This document shows positions 1 to 7,800 of a stretch of DNA of 64,000 bases, in pieces. The DNA comes from Motacilla alba alba (taxonomy: Eukaryota; Chordata; Aves; Passeriformes; Motacillidae). The stretch spans positions 9,283,619-9,347,618 of the forward strand of contig NC_052026.1 in NCBI RefSeq assembly GCF_015832195.1, given 5' to 3'. Numbering within the stretch: position 1 is the first letter of the stretch; every line of letters starts with the position of its first letter. A program made the translations under genes and the position numbers. The notes beneath the pieces were generated by a model that ran no database searches, was not told the origin of the DNA, and was given only the letters and a program-made list of their open reading frames with translations.

Positions 1-298
1 AAAAAAAATCTAAATTGTCATGAAAGTGGCTGCAGTTATTAACTAAAGGAAATAATCCCACGATCTCTTACCACTTCCTACCAGTAATTAGTTACTTGTT
101 GAATATAATTTATGCTGCAAGTAATTTCTGCTATTAATTTGAGAGGTGGTCTGGTTACTCCAATACGAACTTTATCAAATGTGCACATACACAGGATTTT
201 ACAAGGGCAAACGTACTTATCCATTGATTGCACCAGAAATATATTTTAAAGTGGAAAGTCTTCCTGGTGGGAGTGAACTCATGAGCTTTGAACTTTAA

Positions 299-355
299 AG
301 AAAAAAAAAAAAAAAAGAGAGAGAGACTGAGATAAGGAAAAAAAAAAAAAAAAAA
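299..355. repeat. Poly-A / (GA)n simple tract
   Basis: Two A-runs (about 299-316 and 338-355) are joined by a short (GA)n segment. This is low-complexity sequence with no sign of an attached retrotransposon body. Confidence 0.9.
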
Positions 356-1960
356 GCCAAACCAAAACATGCTGATGCAGTGTGAGGAACTTTTTTCCCT
401 ATTGATCTTTAGGTATGAAACCACAGCAGAAAGTTTTAACAAACCGGAATTCAAATTAGATGCGAGAAATTTTCACGGAGCCACTCTACGGATTCGCTCA
501 AAATTGTGCCCAGCAGTACCTTAGTGCAAGTGTCCGCAGAGGCAGCGATGCTCCCCTCGCTGCACCCTGCGCACGCCGGACATGGATTAGCAAACCTGAA
601 CTCACAGCGTGAAAGGAGAAGAAAGAAGCGCTCGGAATTTCCAAGTTTTGTTTTGCAATTTCACAGGCACATAACGCAAACTCGTCCCCGCCGTAGCTCT
701 CCCACCCTGTCTTGCTCAAGTGAGAGGCTGCTGCCAGGGCCGGGGACCCCGGAAAGGCGGGGGTAGCTCTATGCTAATGCTTCTGCAGCGTTCTGAACCC
801 TGAAGCACCCTCACAAAGCACACCTTCTGGGTAACTGACTCAAAACTCAGCGTCCAGCCATGTAAACCAGCCACAACCCTGCACCAGGACTAGAGAAGGG
901 AAAGAGGAGGCTCCTCCAGATTGTGTACTACAGCACACTGCTTTGCCTAGGAAAGTGGTCGATAGTTTTAAAACAGAATAAACTTTGTCATTCTCTAACT
1001 TACGACAGCCACCCAAACGAAACAAAAGCTTCACTTCCATGCCATGATTTCAGGCAAGATCCAACTTACTTCAAGGACATCCTTTAGCAACAGGCAGGAA
1101 AGCTGCTCAGTTAACATTCCTTTCTCACACTCCCACTGTACTTCATTTGAAAACGATGTGCAAAATCAGATCAAAAGACTAAAAACAGAAGAAAACGGCT
1201 ACTTTAAAAAAAGATACTTTGAAGTGTTTTTGACCTGTTCCACCTTCTAAAAACAAACAAAAAAAAGATAGCAAATGTCAAAAGATGCAATCATATGAAG
1301 TGAAGATGTAAAAAAATCCCTCTCTGCTTTTCTTTTCTCTGCTCACTTTAAGAAGTTCCAAATTCTTTCACAGGAGGCCGATGAAAGACAACTAAAAACG
1401 TAACGCTCCTCCAACTGCTACTCCAAACTTCGAGCGGAAGTGGGAATAATATCGTAAGAAAAATAAATACGTTTACTGAGACGAGAAAGGGGATTATGCT
1501 GAGGAAACGGTAAAACTCGAGTGCATTCAAAGCTCGCAAGACTCAGTTAAAAACCCCAAATCGACTCTCAGGACCCAAATGACTTTTAAGAAATGTTTCG
1601 CAGAGCTCCGCGGAGCCACTGCTGATCTATTTGCTGGTGTACGAGAAGGGCATTCAGGGGATTTCGGAAGCCGGGTAAACGCTCCCAGCGAAGCAAAACA
1701 TCTCGCAAACTTTCCGCCCCGTTTGCACGCGCGGAGCCCGGGCCCCTGTCCCGGCGGGGCCCCGGCGCGGCCGCGGGGGCCGGGCGGCGGCTCGGCGGGC
1801 CCAGCGCTGCCGGCACCGCCGGGCGCGGAGCGGCCGCGGCAGCGGAGGGTCCCGCGCCGCCGCTTCCCCGAGAAGTCGCCGCGGGAAGCGCCCGGTGCTC
1901 CCGAGCGGCGGGGCCGGGCCGGGAGGCGCAGGGGCTCCGCCGCGCCCGGTCCTCCCTTAC

Positions 1961-2160
1961 CTGCCCGCCTGAAGCGCTTCTGCGCCGCGGCGCCCTCCGC
2001 ACCCGCGGCCGCCGGGTCCCCCCGCGGCCCCCCGGCCCGCGCCCTCCTCATGGCCGCCGGGGGCCGGAGCCTGCGCTGGCAGGGGCAGGGAGAACGCTGC
2101 CCCGGGCCCCCGGCCGCGCCTCGAACCGACCACTTGTCGCCCCGCGTCCCAGCACAGGTA
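1961..2160 (-). other. Candidate alternative SALL1 first exon (3' end at 1961)
   Basis: On the minus strand the sequence ends GGGCAG and is followed by GTAAGGGAGG, a near-consensus donor inside CpG island A. A transcript starting in this island and spliced here would join SALL1 exon 2 without exon 1, so it would lack the NuRD-recruiting N-terminus. A human SALL1 variant with an alternative 5' exon and a downstream start codon is known. That this segment is its counterpart is inference. The right boundary is arbitrary because the start site is unknown. Confidence 0.35.
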
Positions 2161-2254
2161 CGGGCGGAGGCACGTCCCCTCCGCCGCCCGCCGGGCTGTG
2201 CCGAACTCCTACGAAATCCCCCTGTTCCGGAGGGGAGGGAAAAAGGGAGCAAGG

Positions 2255-2272
2255 AAAAAAAAAAAAAAAAAA
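2255..2272. repeat. Poly-A tract
   Basis: An uninterrupted A-run of about 18 bases inside the GC-rich island, with no retroelement body attached. Confidence 0.9.
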
Positions 2273-2545
2273 GATACTTTACACGCTCCCTCTACAAATC
2301 CTGGCGGACACAAAGCCAGCGTTTATCCCTCGCTTACCGGCATGGAGGGAAGCGGGAGACGTAGAGAGAAAAAACAAAAAAAAAACCACCAAAAAACCCC
2401 CAAACCCCACAACCTTAGGAAAAGCAAATCGGCTCCCCGCTGCCCGGAGCCTCCGCGCTGCGGCCGCCGAGTCCCTCCTGAGCGCGGCGGCTGCGCGGAG
2501 CCCGGCGCGGCGGCGGCAGCTCCCGGGACGGGGCGATCCCCCCGC

Positions 2546-2570
2546 GGCCCGGCCCGGCCCGGCCCGGCGG
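2546..2570. repeat. (GGCCC)n GC-rich simple repeat
   Basis: About four and a half copies of the 5-base unit GGCCC followed by CGG units inside CpG island A. A second related run occurs at 4563-4590. Confidence 0.85.
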
Positions 2571-3130
2571 CGGCAACTTTTCCGCCTCCAGGAAGCCTTT
2601 GGTGCAGCCGGAGGCCGGGGCTGCGGGGCAGCGTCCTCCGCCCGGCGGGACTGCGGGGGAGCGGGGGGTGCGGGAGCGCTGGGGTCCGCGGGGGGGTGGG
2701 GGAGGCGGGCGAGAAAGTGGGTGCCCGGGGGGGATTTTCCGGCCCTTTCGGGGGGACGGCGCGGGCAGCGTGTGTGGCCGGACGGGGCATCCGTCCCGCG
2801 GGGCTACGGGATCAGCCGCCCCACCGCAGCCCCACTTTGTTTCCCAGCTCCGCGGGGCGCGGAGAGAGACGCGGGGGGCGCGGATCCATCTCCCGCGGGC
2901 TCAGGATGCCAGACCGCCCCGCTGGGAGAGGGCGGAGGGAAAACATCAAAAAACGGAAAGAGTTTGGAGTTTCGTTAAGAAACAGACGAAACAAAACGCT
3001 GAGTTAAAAAAATTAGATAAAACCCAAGAACTTGGACCAAAACCTCCGAAGGACCCCCCTCCCCCCCGCATATAACTCCGGGAGATCCTGTTGTCCCGCA
3101 CCAGTGCCCGGCGCGGTTCCGACTCCCCAC

Positions 3131-3139
3131 AAGGTAAGT
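3131..3139 (+). other. Plus-strand consensus splice donor (possible antisense transcript)
   Basis: The sequence AAG/GTAAGT on the plus strand is a near-perfect U1-complementary donor, with the GT at 3134-3135. It lies antisense within SALL1 intron 1, 60 bases from the exon 1 donor. A TATA-like CATATAA occurs about 60 bases upstream, near 3068-3075. If used, it would be the first-exon donor of a divergent or antisense non-coding RNA running through the SALL1 promoter. The acceptor partner is not identifiable. Confidence 0.35.
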
Positions 3140-3198
3140 TCATCTATTTTGTGTGTGTTTGTGTTAAAATGTGTGCGAGGGAGAGGAGAAGAACTCAC

Positions 3199-3274
3199 CA
3201 TTTCGCTGGGATAACAAGGCCAGATCGGGATCGGATTGGAAATGCTGAGGCTTCGCCTGCTTCCTCCGCGACAT
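3199..3274 (-). CDS. SALL1: SALL1 coding exon 1 (partial gene; exons 2-3 lie off the left edge)
   Basis: Read on the minus strand, the ATG at 3274-3272 opens 25 codons plus one base. The peptide starts [16 protein letters not shown] and ends LLSQRN, followed at once by the donor GTGAGT (3198-3193), so the exon ends in phase 1 with the first base of a glycine codon. From memory, human SALL1 exon 1 also encodes 25 residues with the same first 16, ending before a G. SALL2, SALL3 and SALL4 share the first residues but diverge after about residue 10-12, so SALL1 is the best match. SALL1 is a nuclear C2H2 multi-zinc-finger repressor needed for kidney, limb, ear and neural development. This exon carries the short N-terminal motif (RRKQAKPQH) known to recruit the NuRD deacetylase complex. 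The start has A at -3. The zinc-finger exons are not in the window. The family assignment is very secure and the paralogue secure. Confidence 0.95.
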
Positions 3275-3372
3275 GCTGGCTCAAACATCAGCTGGGGCAG
3301 AATAAAAAATTACTAAAAAAAAATCTTCTCAAAATTACGGAAATCGAGCCTCCCCCCCCCAGCCTCCCCGAT
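3275..3372 (-). promoter_or_regulatory. SALL1: SALL1 5' UTR of exon 1 (approximate)
   Basis: This is the sequence between the SALL1 start codon and the point about 25-30 bases downstream of a TATA-like element (minus-strand ATAATTATAG near 3399-3408). The right boundary is inferred from that spacing, not from transcript data. It contains an upstream ATG at 3288, out of frame with the main start, and on the minus strand a G-run near 3352-3360 and a T-run near 3315-3325. An AG-containing leader close to the ATG could alternatively mark splicing from a more upstream non-coding exon. Confidence 0.55.
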
Positions 3373-3394
3373 CCTCCGCGCACCGCGCATGTGT

Positions 3395-3470
3395 CCTGCT
3401 ATAATTATGATTATCAATAATGCATTGCGATTAATCATAGAGGGGCTCTTTGAAAGGCGATTGGCACATG
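3395..3470 (-). promoter_or_regulatory. SALL1: SALL1 core promoter: TATA-like element, CCAAT box and homeodomain-site cluster
   Basis: Reading leftward, a CCAAT box in the context GCCAATCGCC lies at about 3458-3467. It is followed by ATTAATC, an ATGCATTA word, TGATAATCATAATTATAG and a TATA-like ATAATTATAG near 3399-3408, about 130 bases from the ATG. The AT-rich block is framed by GC-rich DNA on both sides. Its palindromic TAAT/ATTA words are typical homeodomain targets. Function is inferred from position and motif content. Confidence 0.65.
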
Positions 3471-3700
3471 GCCAGCTCTATTCAAACCAGCTCGCCTTAA
3501 TCAATTAGGCGCTGATTTGCTGGAGACCCTTGTCTCTCCGCCGCTCCCACCCAATGAGTCGATCCATGTGGCAGGAGAAGGGGCTGGATTTCCCCAAAGC
3601 TGTTTGGATACAGTTTAACCCTCTTAGCAACCAGCTGGAGCTGCATCGCGCCATCCCGGTTACTATAGGAATGTGTCTCCCTTCGCCCCTTCCTCCAGCC
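3471..3700. promoter_or_regulatory. SALL1: SALL1 proximal promoter, conserved-looking
   Basis: This repeat-free segment lies immediately upstream of the core promoter. It contains TTAATCAATTAG (paired homeodomain/PBX-type sites), an ATTAGGCGC word, an ACCAATGAG CCAAT-type site near 3550 and CTATTCAAA. It lacks simple repeats until the pyrimidine tract at 3757. The texture suggests constraint, but no alignment was available. Confidence 0.5.
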
Positions 3701-3756
3701 CCGACGGGCTCCCCGCGCCTCCCGCCCTCCTTCCCGCAGTTTTACCCCGCGTTTCA

Positions 3757-3815
3757 CTTTTCTTTTTTCTTTCTTTTTTTTTTCTTTTCTTTTTTTTTCT
3801 TTTTTTTTTTTTTTT
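3757..3815. repeat. Polypyrimidine (T/C) tract
   Basis: Nearly 60 bases of T interrupted only by single C residues, separating the proximal promoter from CpG island B. Such homopurine/homopyrimidine tracts can form H-DNA and often flank open chromatin. They also make spurious lysine-rich or phenylalanine-rich open frames. Confidence 0.9.
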
Positions 3816-4227
3816 AACTCCCCCCGCCTCGCCCGCAGTCCGCACCGGTGGAGGGAGGGGAGGGTGACCAATAATCGATCGGGGGAGGACGCAGGGCTGG
3901 GGCGGCCGGCAGGGAGCAGCGGCCCCGGAGGGTCGGCCCCGCACCCGGCAAGTGCCTGCGCGGGGAGAGCCCGGCCCCGCTCCGGCCGCCGCCGCGCTGC
4001 CGCTCGCTCCGTCCCGCTGCTGCGAAAAAAAAGTTTCTGGTGTATTTTTCTTTCTTGGTTTTGTTTTTTGGGGTTTTTTCCCCCTTCCTCTTGTCCCCGC
4101 ATTTACAAATAAAAATCCATTTCCCCCTCTCCCAGGTCTCTCTCCCACTGCTCCCCCCCACCACCACTTCTCTTTCCATATATCACGGCCCGAGGGGTGC
4201 TGAAAATAGGAAGGGTTTGTTTTTTAC

Positions 4228-4330
4228 CTCACACATTCCCAGGACAATTAGGGCGCCGCTGGGAGCGGCGGGCGGACCAGGCGGCCGCTCCGCCCCCGCG
4301 CCGCGCGGGTTGGCTGCACTCGCCGTCAGT
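4228..4330 (-). other. Candidate upstream non-coding first exon (3' end at 4228)
   Basis: Minus-strand sequence ending GGGAATGTGTGAG is followed by GTAAAAAAC, an acceptable donor at the inner edge of the 4245-4735 CpG block. This could be an upstream alternative 5' exon of SALL1 or of an unrelated non-coding RNA. The donor is weaker than the one at 1961, and the exon start is not defined. Confidence 0.22.
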
Positions 4331-4562
4331 CCGCCCGGGGAGCCCGGTGCGAGCGGCGGCGGGGCCGCGGCCGGGGGCGCGCCCCGCTCCGCTCCCCCGA
4401 CCCCCCTTCCCCCGGCTCGCTCCTGACTTTTGTTCCCTCTTGGACGTGGGAGCGACGCGCATCTGCCCGCCGGAGGCGCCCCCGGCCGCGCCGAGCGCGG
4501 AGCGGAGCGCCCGGCCCGCGGTGCCGGCGGACGCCGGGGCCGGCGGTGCGCGCAGGCGGAGC

Positions 4563-4590
4563 CGGCCGGGCCGGGCCGGGCCGGGCTGGG
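4563..4590. repeat. (CCGGG)n GC-rich simple repeat
   Basis: About five units of CCGGG inside CpG island B, ending in CTGGG. Confidence 0.85.
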
Positions 4591-4740
4591 TGCGGCGCGG
4601 CGGGGCCGTCCCGGGGCCCCTGCTCTCCCCGCCGCCGCTGCTTGTGCCCGGTGCCCGGTGCTGCCGGCGCCGGGACCCTGCGCGCACCGCGCTCCTGCCG
4701 CGGCACGCATCGCCCGCCAAACTTTTCCGCCCATGTGTTA

Positions 4741-6639
4741 CTTGCGAGGAGCAACCGCTCACAAACAAATGTCACGATCTTGAAATAAAAAAGTATAGTT
4801 GCACAGGAGGCTACAAACAAGGCTGTTTTTAATATCTCGTATATCCAGCGATACTCGTACGCTGTGGGTAGATGGTGCGTGTTCCCCTGAGCTCCGCTCT
4901 CCGCGCCCCTCCGCGCGTCACGCTGCTGCGGGCACGGAAAGTTACTCTGTAAAATAAGCTGAACCGGCACAAGCGGGAGCACAAGCGTTTCTTTCCCTCC
5001 ACCCTGACCCATCTAAGTGCTCTCTCCTCCCACTCCCCCCGCTGGATTATTTACTCTTCTATAGAAGCTACTCCTTTTTCCCGTATTAATATTAACAAAC
5101 TCTCTGTAAAAGCAAGAGGCTGATCAGATCCAACTCATTTCAATTTCAAATGAGCCGGTAAAGCCTAGAGAGTGAGCGAGAGGAGAAAGGAGAGAGGGAC
5201 AAATCTTCCCATTCGAGGAACCGGCTTACCGGCGTTTTCTTCTCATTATTAAACGAAAGAGATTGTAAAACGTTTATCAATAAGGGTGGGGGGAAGAAAA
5301 ACAGTCGCAAAACCCAACCAAACAAACGCATACGAACCGAAAAATCCTCCCAGGTGCCACTCCAGTATTTAGTCAGCGTTGCAAAGTGGTCACTGACGCT
5401 TCTTTTCATTTCTGCACAGGGCGAGCCCCCTCCCTCCCCGCAGCATTCGGTACAGTAGATTTTGAGAAAAAGACAAACGAAGCTATCAGCGGGGATGATG
5501 TTGAAGAATGAAGATAATAATGTTGCTATAGGTGGTACTTCACATGACATTATTTTTCACTGAATATTTAAAGAGATGTTTCGGCAGAGATGGATACACT
5601 CAGCGCAGGCTGTCACCCTCCGTACCCTGAGACAGTGGGAAAGAAACCGAACCTGAACGCACAGAAACGCACTCCTTACTCACTGCTAGCCACACGTAGA
5701 TGCACACAAAATGCCCACGCGTATCTATTTGCACATTTATGCTTGTATTTCTAACTGTATCAATCACTCCATTAGCTTCCTACGGTTTCTAAGCTAGACG
5801 ATCTCCCAAAATTATTCGCGTTCACAATTTCATTATACTTTTGCCGATTAAGCTTGAGACAAATTTCCCCAGATGTGCAGTACCTTTCCTTCGTGGCTGG
5901 AAAAAGGCGGCCGTGGACAGGTAATTTAAAAAGCAACAACAGCAACAAGAAGACGAAAAAGAGTAGCTTAAAGAAAAATAAATTAAGTTGGAGAAATTAA
6001 GTTTTACAACTTTTTTTTTCGTTTCTCTTCTCCTCGCTAGTGTTAAAGCGGCGCCTGGTATTTCATCCAAGACCGATTGATTATTTATTGTTTGTTTTTC
6101 TCTCCTTCGCTGGGGGCCGGGAGGGGTGGGGAATGGGTGGGGGCAGAGCAGCAGTGCCAGGGCTAGAGAAAAATCGGTCTTTATTGTTGTTGATAGCAAT
6201 ACATCAATTAAACGTCATTGTCTCAGAAGTTGTGAGAGTTCACAAGCGTAAATACTCTGATCCCGGGTTTTCCCTCTCGATGCTCCGAATGACAATGACA
6301 TATTTTTCCCTCCCCGCCACACCTTGGAGATTTTTTTCCCCTCTCGGATTATTCTTTTTAATGGAGGTGGGAGGCTTTCTAATGTGCTTCGATGCAAATC
6401 AGCCTAGCTGCAAGACACCCGTGGTGGGGATCGATCTCCAGTTCATTGAGATGAGCACTGAAGGGAGATGGTAAACAGGGGATAATTTGCAGTTCATTCT
6501 GCTGAGAGACGATTCCAATGAGATGCATCACACTAGACTGGATTATTGTTACTCAGGTTTGCGAACAGACGCAACACCCTTAGCACGACGGAGTTAAAAG
6601 CTGCGCACGATCCCCTCGTAGTTATAAAACATCTTCAAT
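4741..6639. other. Upstream region between CpG islands; no gene seen
   Basis: Mixed-composition unique DNA still carries more CpG than the desert further right (for example 4860-4990 and 5395-5450). There is a minus-strand donor-like CCG/GTAAGC near 5226-5231. The 5480-5620 and 6480-6620 segments are repeat-free and rich in ATTA/TAAT words. Short open frames show no recognisable protein. Likely SALL1-proximal regulatory DNA. Confidence 0.5.
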
Positions 6640-6990
6640 AACTATCGGGGGGGGTGCGGGTGGGGGGCAGGAAATCCGATTGATTTCCCGTTTTGTGCCC
6701 ATGACCCCCGAGCCCCTCCGGCCGAGCGGCGCGGGGCGGGCGCGGCTCGGCGGCGGCACCGAGGCTCGGGGCAGCCCAACCTGCGGCTCCGCGCCGGCCC
6801 CGCACGGCACAGCGCTGCCCGCACCTTCCCCCTGCCAAAACACCCGCTTCCCGCCGAGCACGGCGCTTGGGCTTTTGTGTATGGAGGTTTTTTCCTCCTT
6901 CCTTCTCTTCCTCCTCCGTTTTCCACGTTCTCTGTTTGCCTCTGTTTTAACTGAAAAAGGCACACTTCGCTGGAGTTCCGAGCGGCGCTC
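6640..6990. promoter_or_regulatory. CpG island C (short)
   Basis: A short GC-rich patch starts with a G-rich run at about 6643-6670 and has CpG-dense sequence to about 6870. It lies 3.4 kb upstream of SALL1 exon 1. No consensus donor or conserved reading frame was recognised, so it is more likely a CpG-bearing regulatory element or island satellite than a gene start. Confidence 0.6.
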
Positions 6991-7029
6991 CAGCTGACCC
7001 GGCAAGTTCGCCATTTGTCAGCTAGCACA

Positions 7030-7260
7030 GGTTACATGTATTTTAGAAATGTGTGTAATTAGGGGCTTCCAGATGCCGCAGTCAGCTGGGAACTTGGCTT
7101 TATGCTCCGATGTATAATAAACTTTTGAGACAGTCCTGGGGCGCAGCTAGCCCGGGGCAGCGAGCACCAGCTCTCCGGAATTGTTTCATTATCAATAGCC
7201 CGGATCACGCTATTCACTATGGACATTGCAAGTCCTGTGACTGTGTGGGTTTAGGTAGGA
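7030..7260. promoter_or_regulatory. Enhancer-like conserved-texture block
   Basis: Unique DNA with GTGTGTAATTAGGGGC, ATGTATAATAAACTT, CATTATCAATAG and CACTATGGACATTG words, and no repeats, shortly before a homopolymer-rich boundary. The density of homeodomain and HOX/PBX-type sites next to SALL1 suggests a cis-regulatory element. This is judged by texture only. Confidence 0.4.
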
Positions 7261-7309
7261 CTACTTTTGTGGGCATGCTGTCAGCTTCCCCCTTCCTTGC
7301 TTTCTTCTG

Positions 7310-7402
7310 CCTTTTTATTTTTTTTTTTTAATTTTCTAATAGTAATTCTCCAGGGGGAAGAAAGAGGAAAAAAAAAAAGGAAAAAAAAAAAAAAAAAAGG
7401 AG
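7310..7402. repeat. Poly-T then poly-purine tracts
   Basis: A T-run near 7315-7330 is followed by an A/G tract at 7352-7402 made mostly of A with short G interruptions. Simple sequence only. Confidence 0.85.
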
Positions 7403-7409
7403 GGTGCAC

Positions 7410-7800
7410 CAGAATTGACTCCTTCGCCATTATTACTGACAACTAATAATTGATCATTGCTCACAAACACAAGCTTTTACCCGCATAATTGAATCGTAAG
7501 CAATACGGGTTTAGTCAAAGGAAAAAAAAAATAGAGGGAAAGAACCTCTCCCTTTCTCTGCCTTAAATCCCAGAGAATCGCAGTGATGGGGACTCCTCCG
7601 CCCCCGAGATAAAAATGACTAATGCCATAACCAGCCAAGGTGGGATTATTCAATTCTATTCTTTCTTTACACATTTGCTGCCTTTTGTTTGACCTGATGG
7701 CTGGCAAATTTTTACACCTAGCTGTCCCTTTTGAGTTTATTGATGAAGGTGCTTCTGAAATGATTATCAGGAGATTTACAGCCATCACTACCCACCTACG
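7410..7800. promoter_or_regulatory. Enhancer-like conserved-texture block
   Basis: Nearly 400 bases of unique sequence contain CCATTATTACTGAC, CTAATAATTGATC, CGCATAATTGAATCG, GGGATTATTCAATTC and AATGATTATCAGG. They are rich in ATTA/TAAT and PBX/SIX-like TGAT words and interrupted only by a short A-run near 7522. This is typical of deeply conserved developmental enhancers flanking SALL1. Conservation was not tested. Confidence 0.45.

Larger units (their letters stand above)
1561..2930. promoter_or_regulatory. CpG island A, within SALL1 intron 1
   Basis: CpG dinucleotides become very dense from about 1595 and stay so to about 2930, with G+C far above the flanks and a (GGCCC)n run at 2546-2570. 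The island sits inside intron 1, downstream of exon 1. It contains a strong minus-strand splice donor (CAG/GTAAGG, exon end 1961) and a plus-strand donor-like CAG/GTACGG at 2157/2158. Long open frames on both strands here reflect lack of AT-rich stop codons and not protein. Broad CpG domains of this kind are typical of Polycomb-regulated developmental genes. It may hold an alternative start site. Confidence 0.85.
1..3198 (-). other. SALL1: SALL1 intron 1, 5' part
   Basis: Everything left of the exon 1 donor on the minus strand should be intron 1, because no acceptor followed by the exon 2 zinc-finger coding sequence appears before the window edge. The stretch 1-1560 is AT-rich and unique-looking, with purine and poly-A tracts near 299-355. 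A moderately CpG-containing patch lies at about 480-770. The part 1561-2930 is a CpG island described separately. No convincing coding sequence was seen; the GC-rich open frames here are compositional. Introns of SALL genes often carry regulatory elements, and the CpG content fits that. Confidence 0.8.
3816..4740. promoter_or_regulatory. CpG island B, upstream of SALL1
   Basis: CpG-dense DNA at about 3816-4030 and 4245-4735 is separated by an AT-richer gap around 4025-4240. It contains a (CCGGG)n run at 4563-4590. It lies 0.5-1.5 kb upstream of SALL1 exon 1 and may hold a further upstream start site. A minus-strand donor-like GAG/GTAAAA lies at 4228/4227. The alanine/arginine/proline-rich open frames on both strands are composition artefacts. 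Confidence 0.85.

Noticed and set aside
1527..2364. Long open frames on both strands (up to 261 codons) through the CpG islands
   Set aside because: They are Ala/Arg/Gly/Pro-rich on both strands at once, which is the expected result of GC-rich DNA lacking stop codons. No domain or family resemblance was seen.
3013..3288. 91-codon minus-strand frame starting at the upstream ATG
   Set aside because: It is out of frame with SALL1 and runs into the intron. The real coding frame starts at 3274. The ATG is kept only as a possible regulatory upstream frame.
4183..5012. Overlapping 120-228-codon frames around CpG island B
   Set aside because: Same compositional artefact as in island A, with open frames on both strands and no conserved motif.
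7376..7402. Poly-A/purine tract considered as a retroposon tail
   Set aside because: No flanking target-site duplication or element body, and neighbouring sequence looks unique and constrained.
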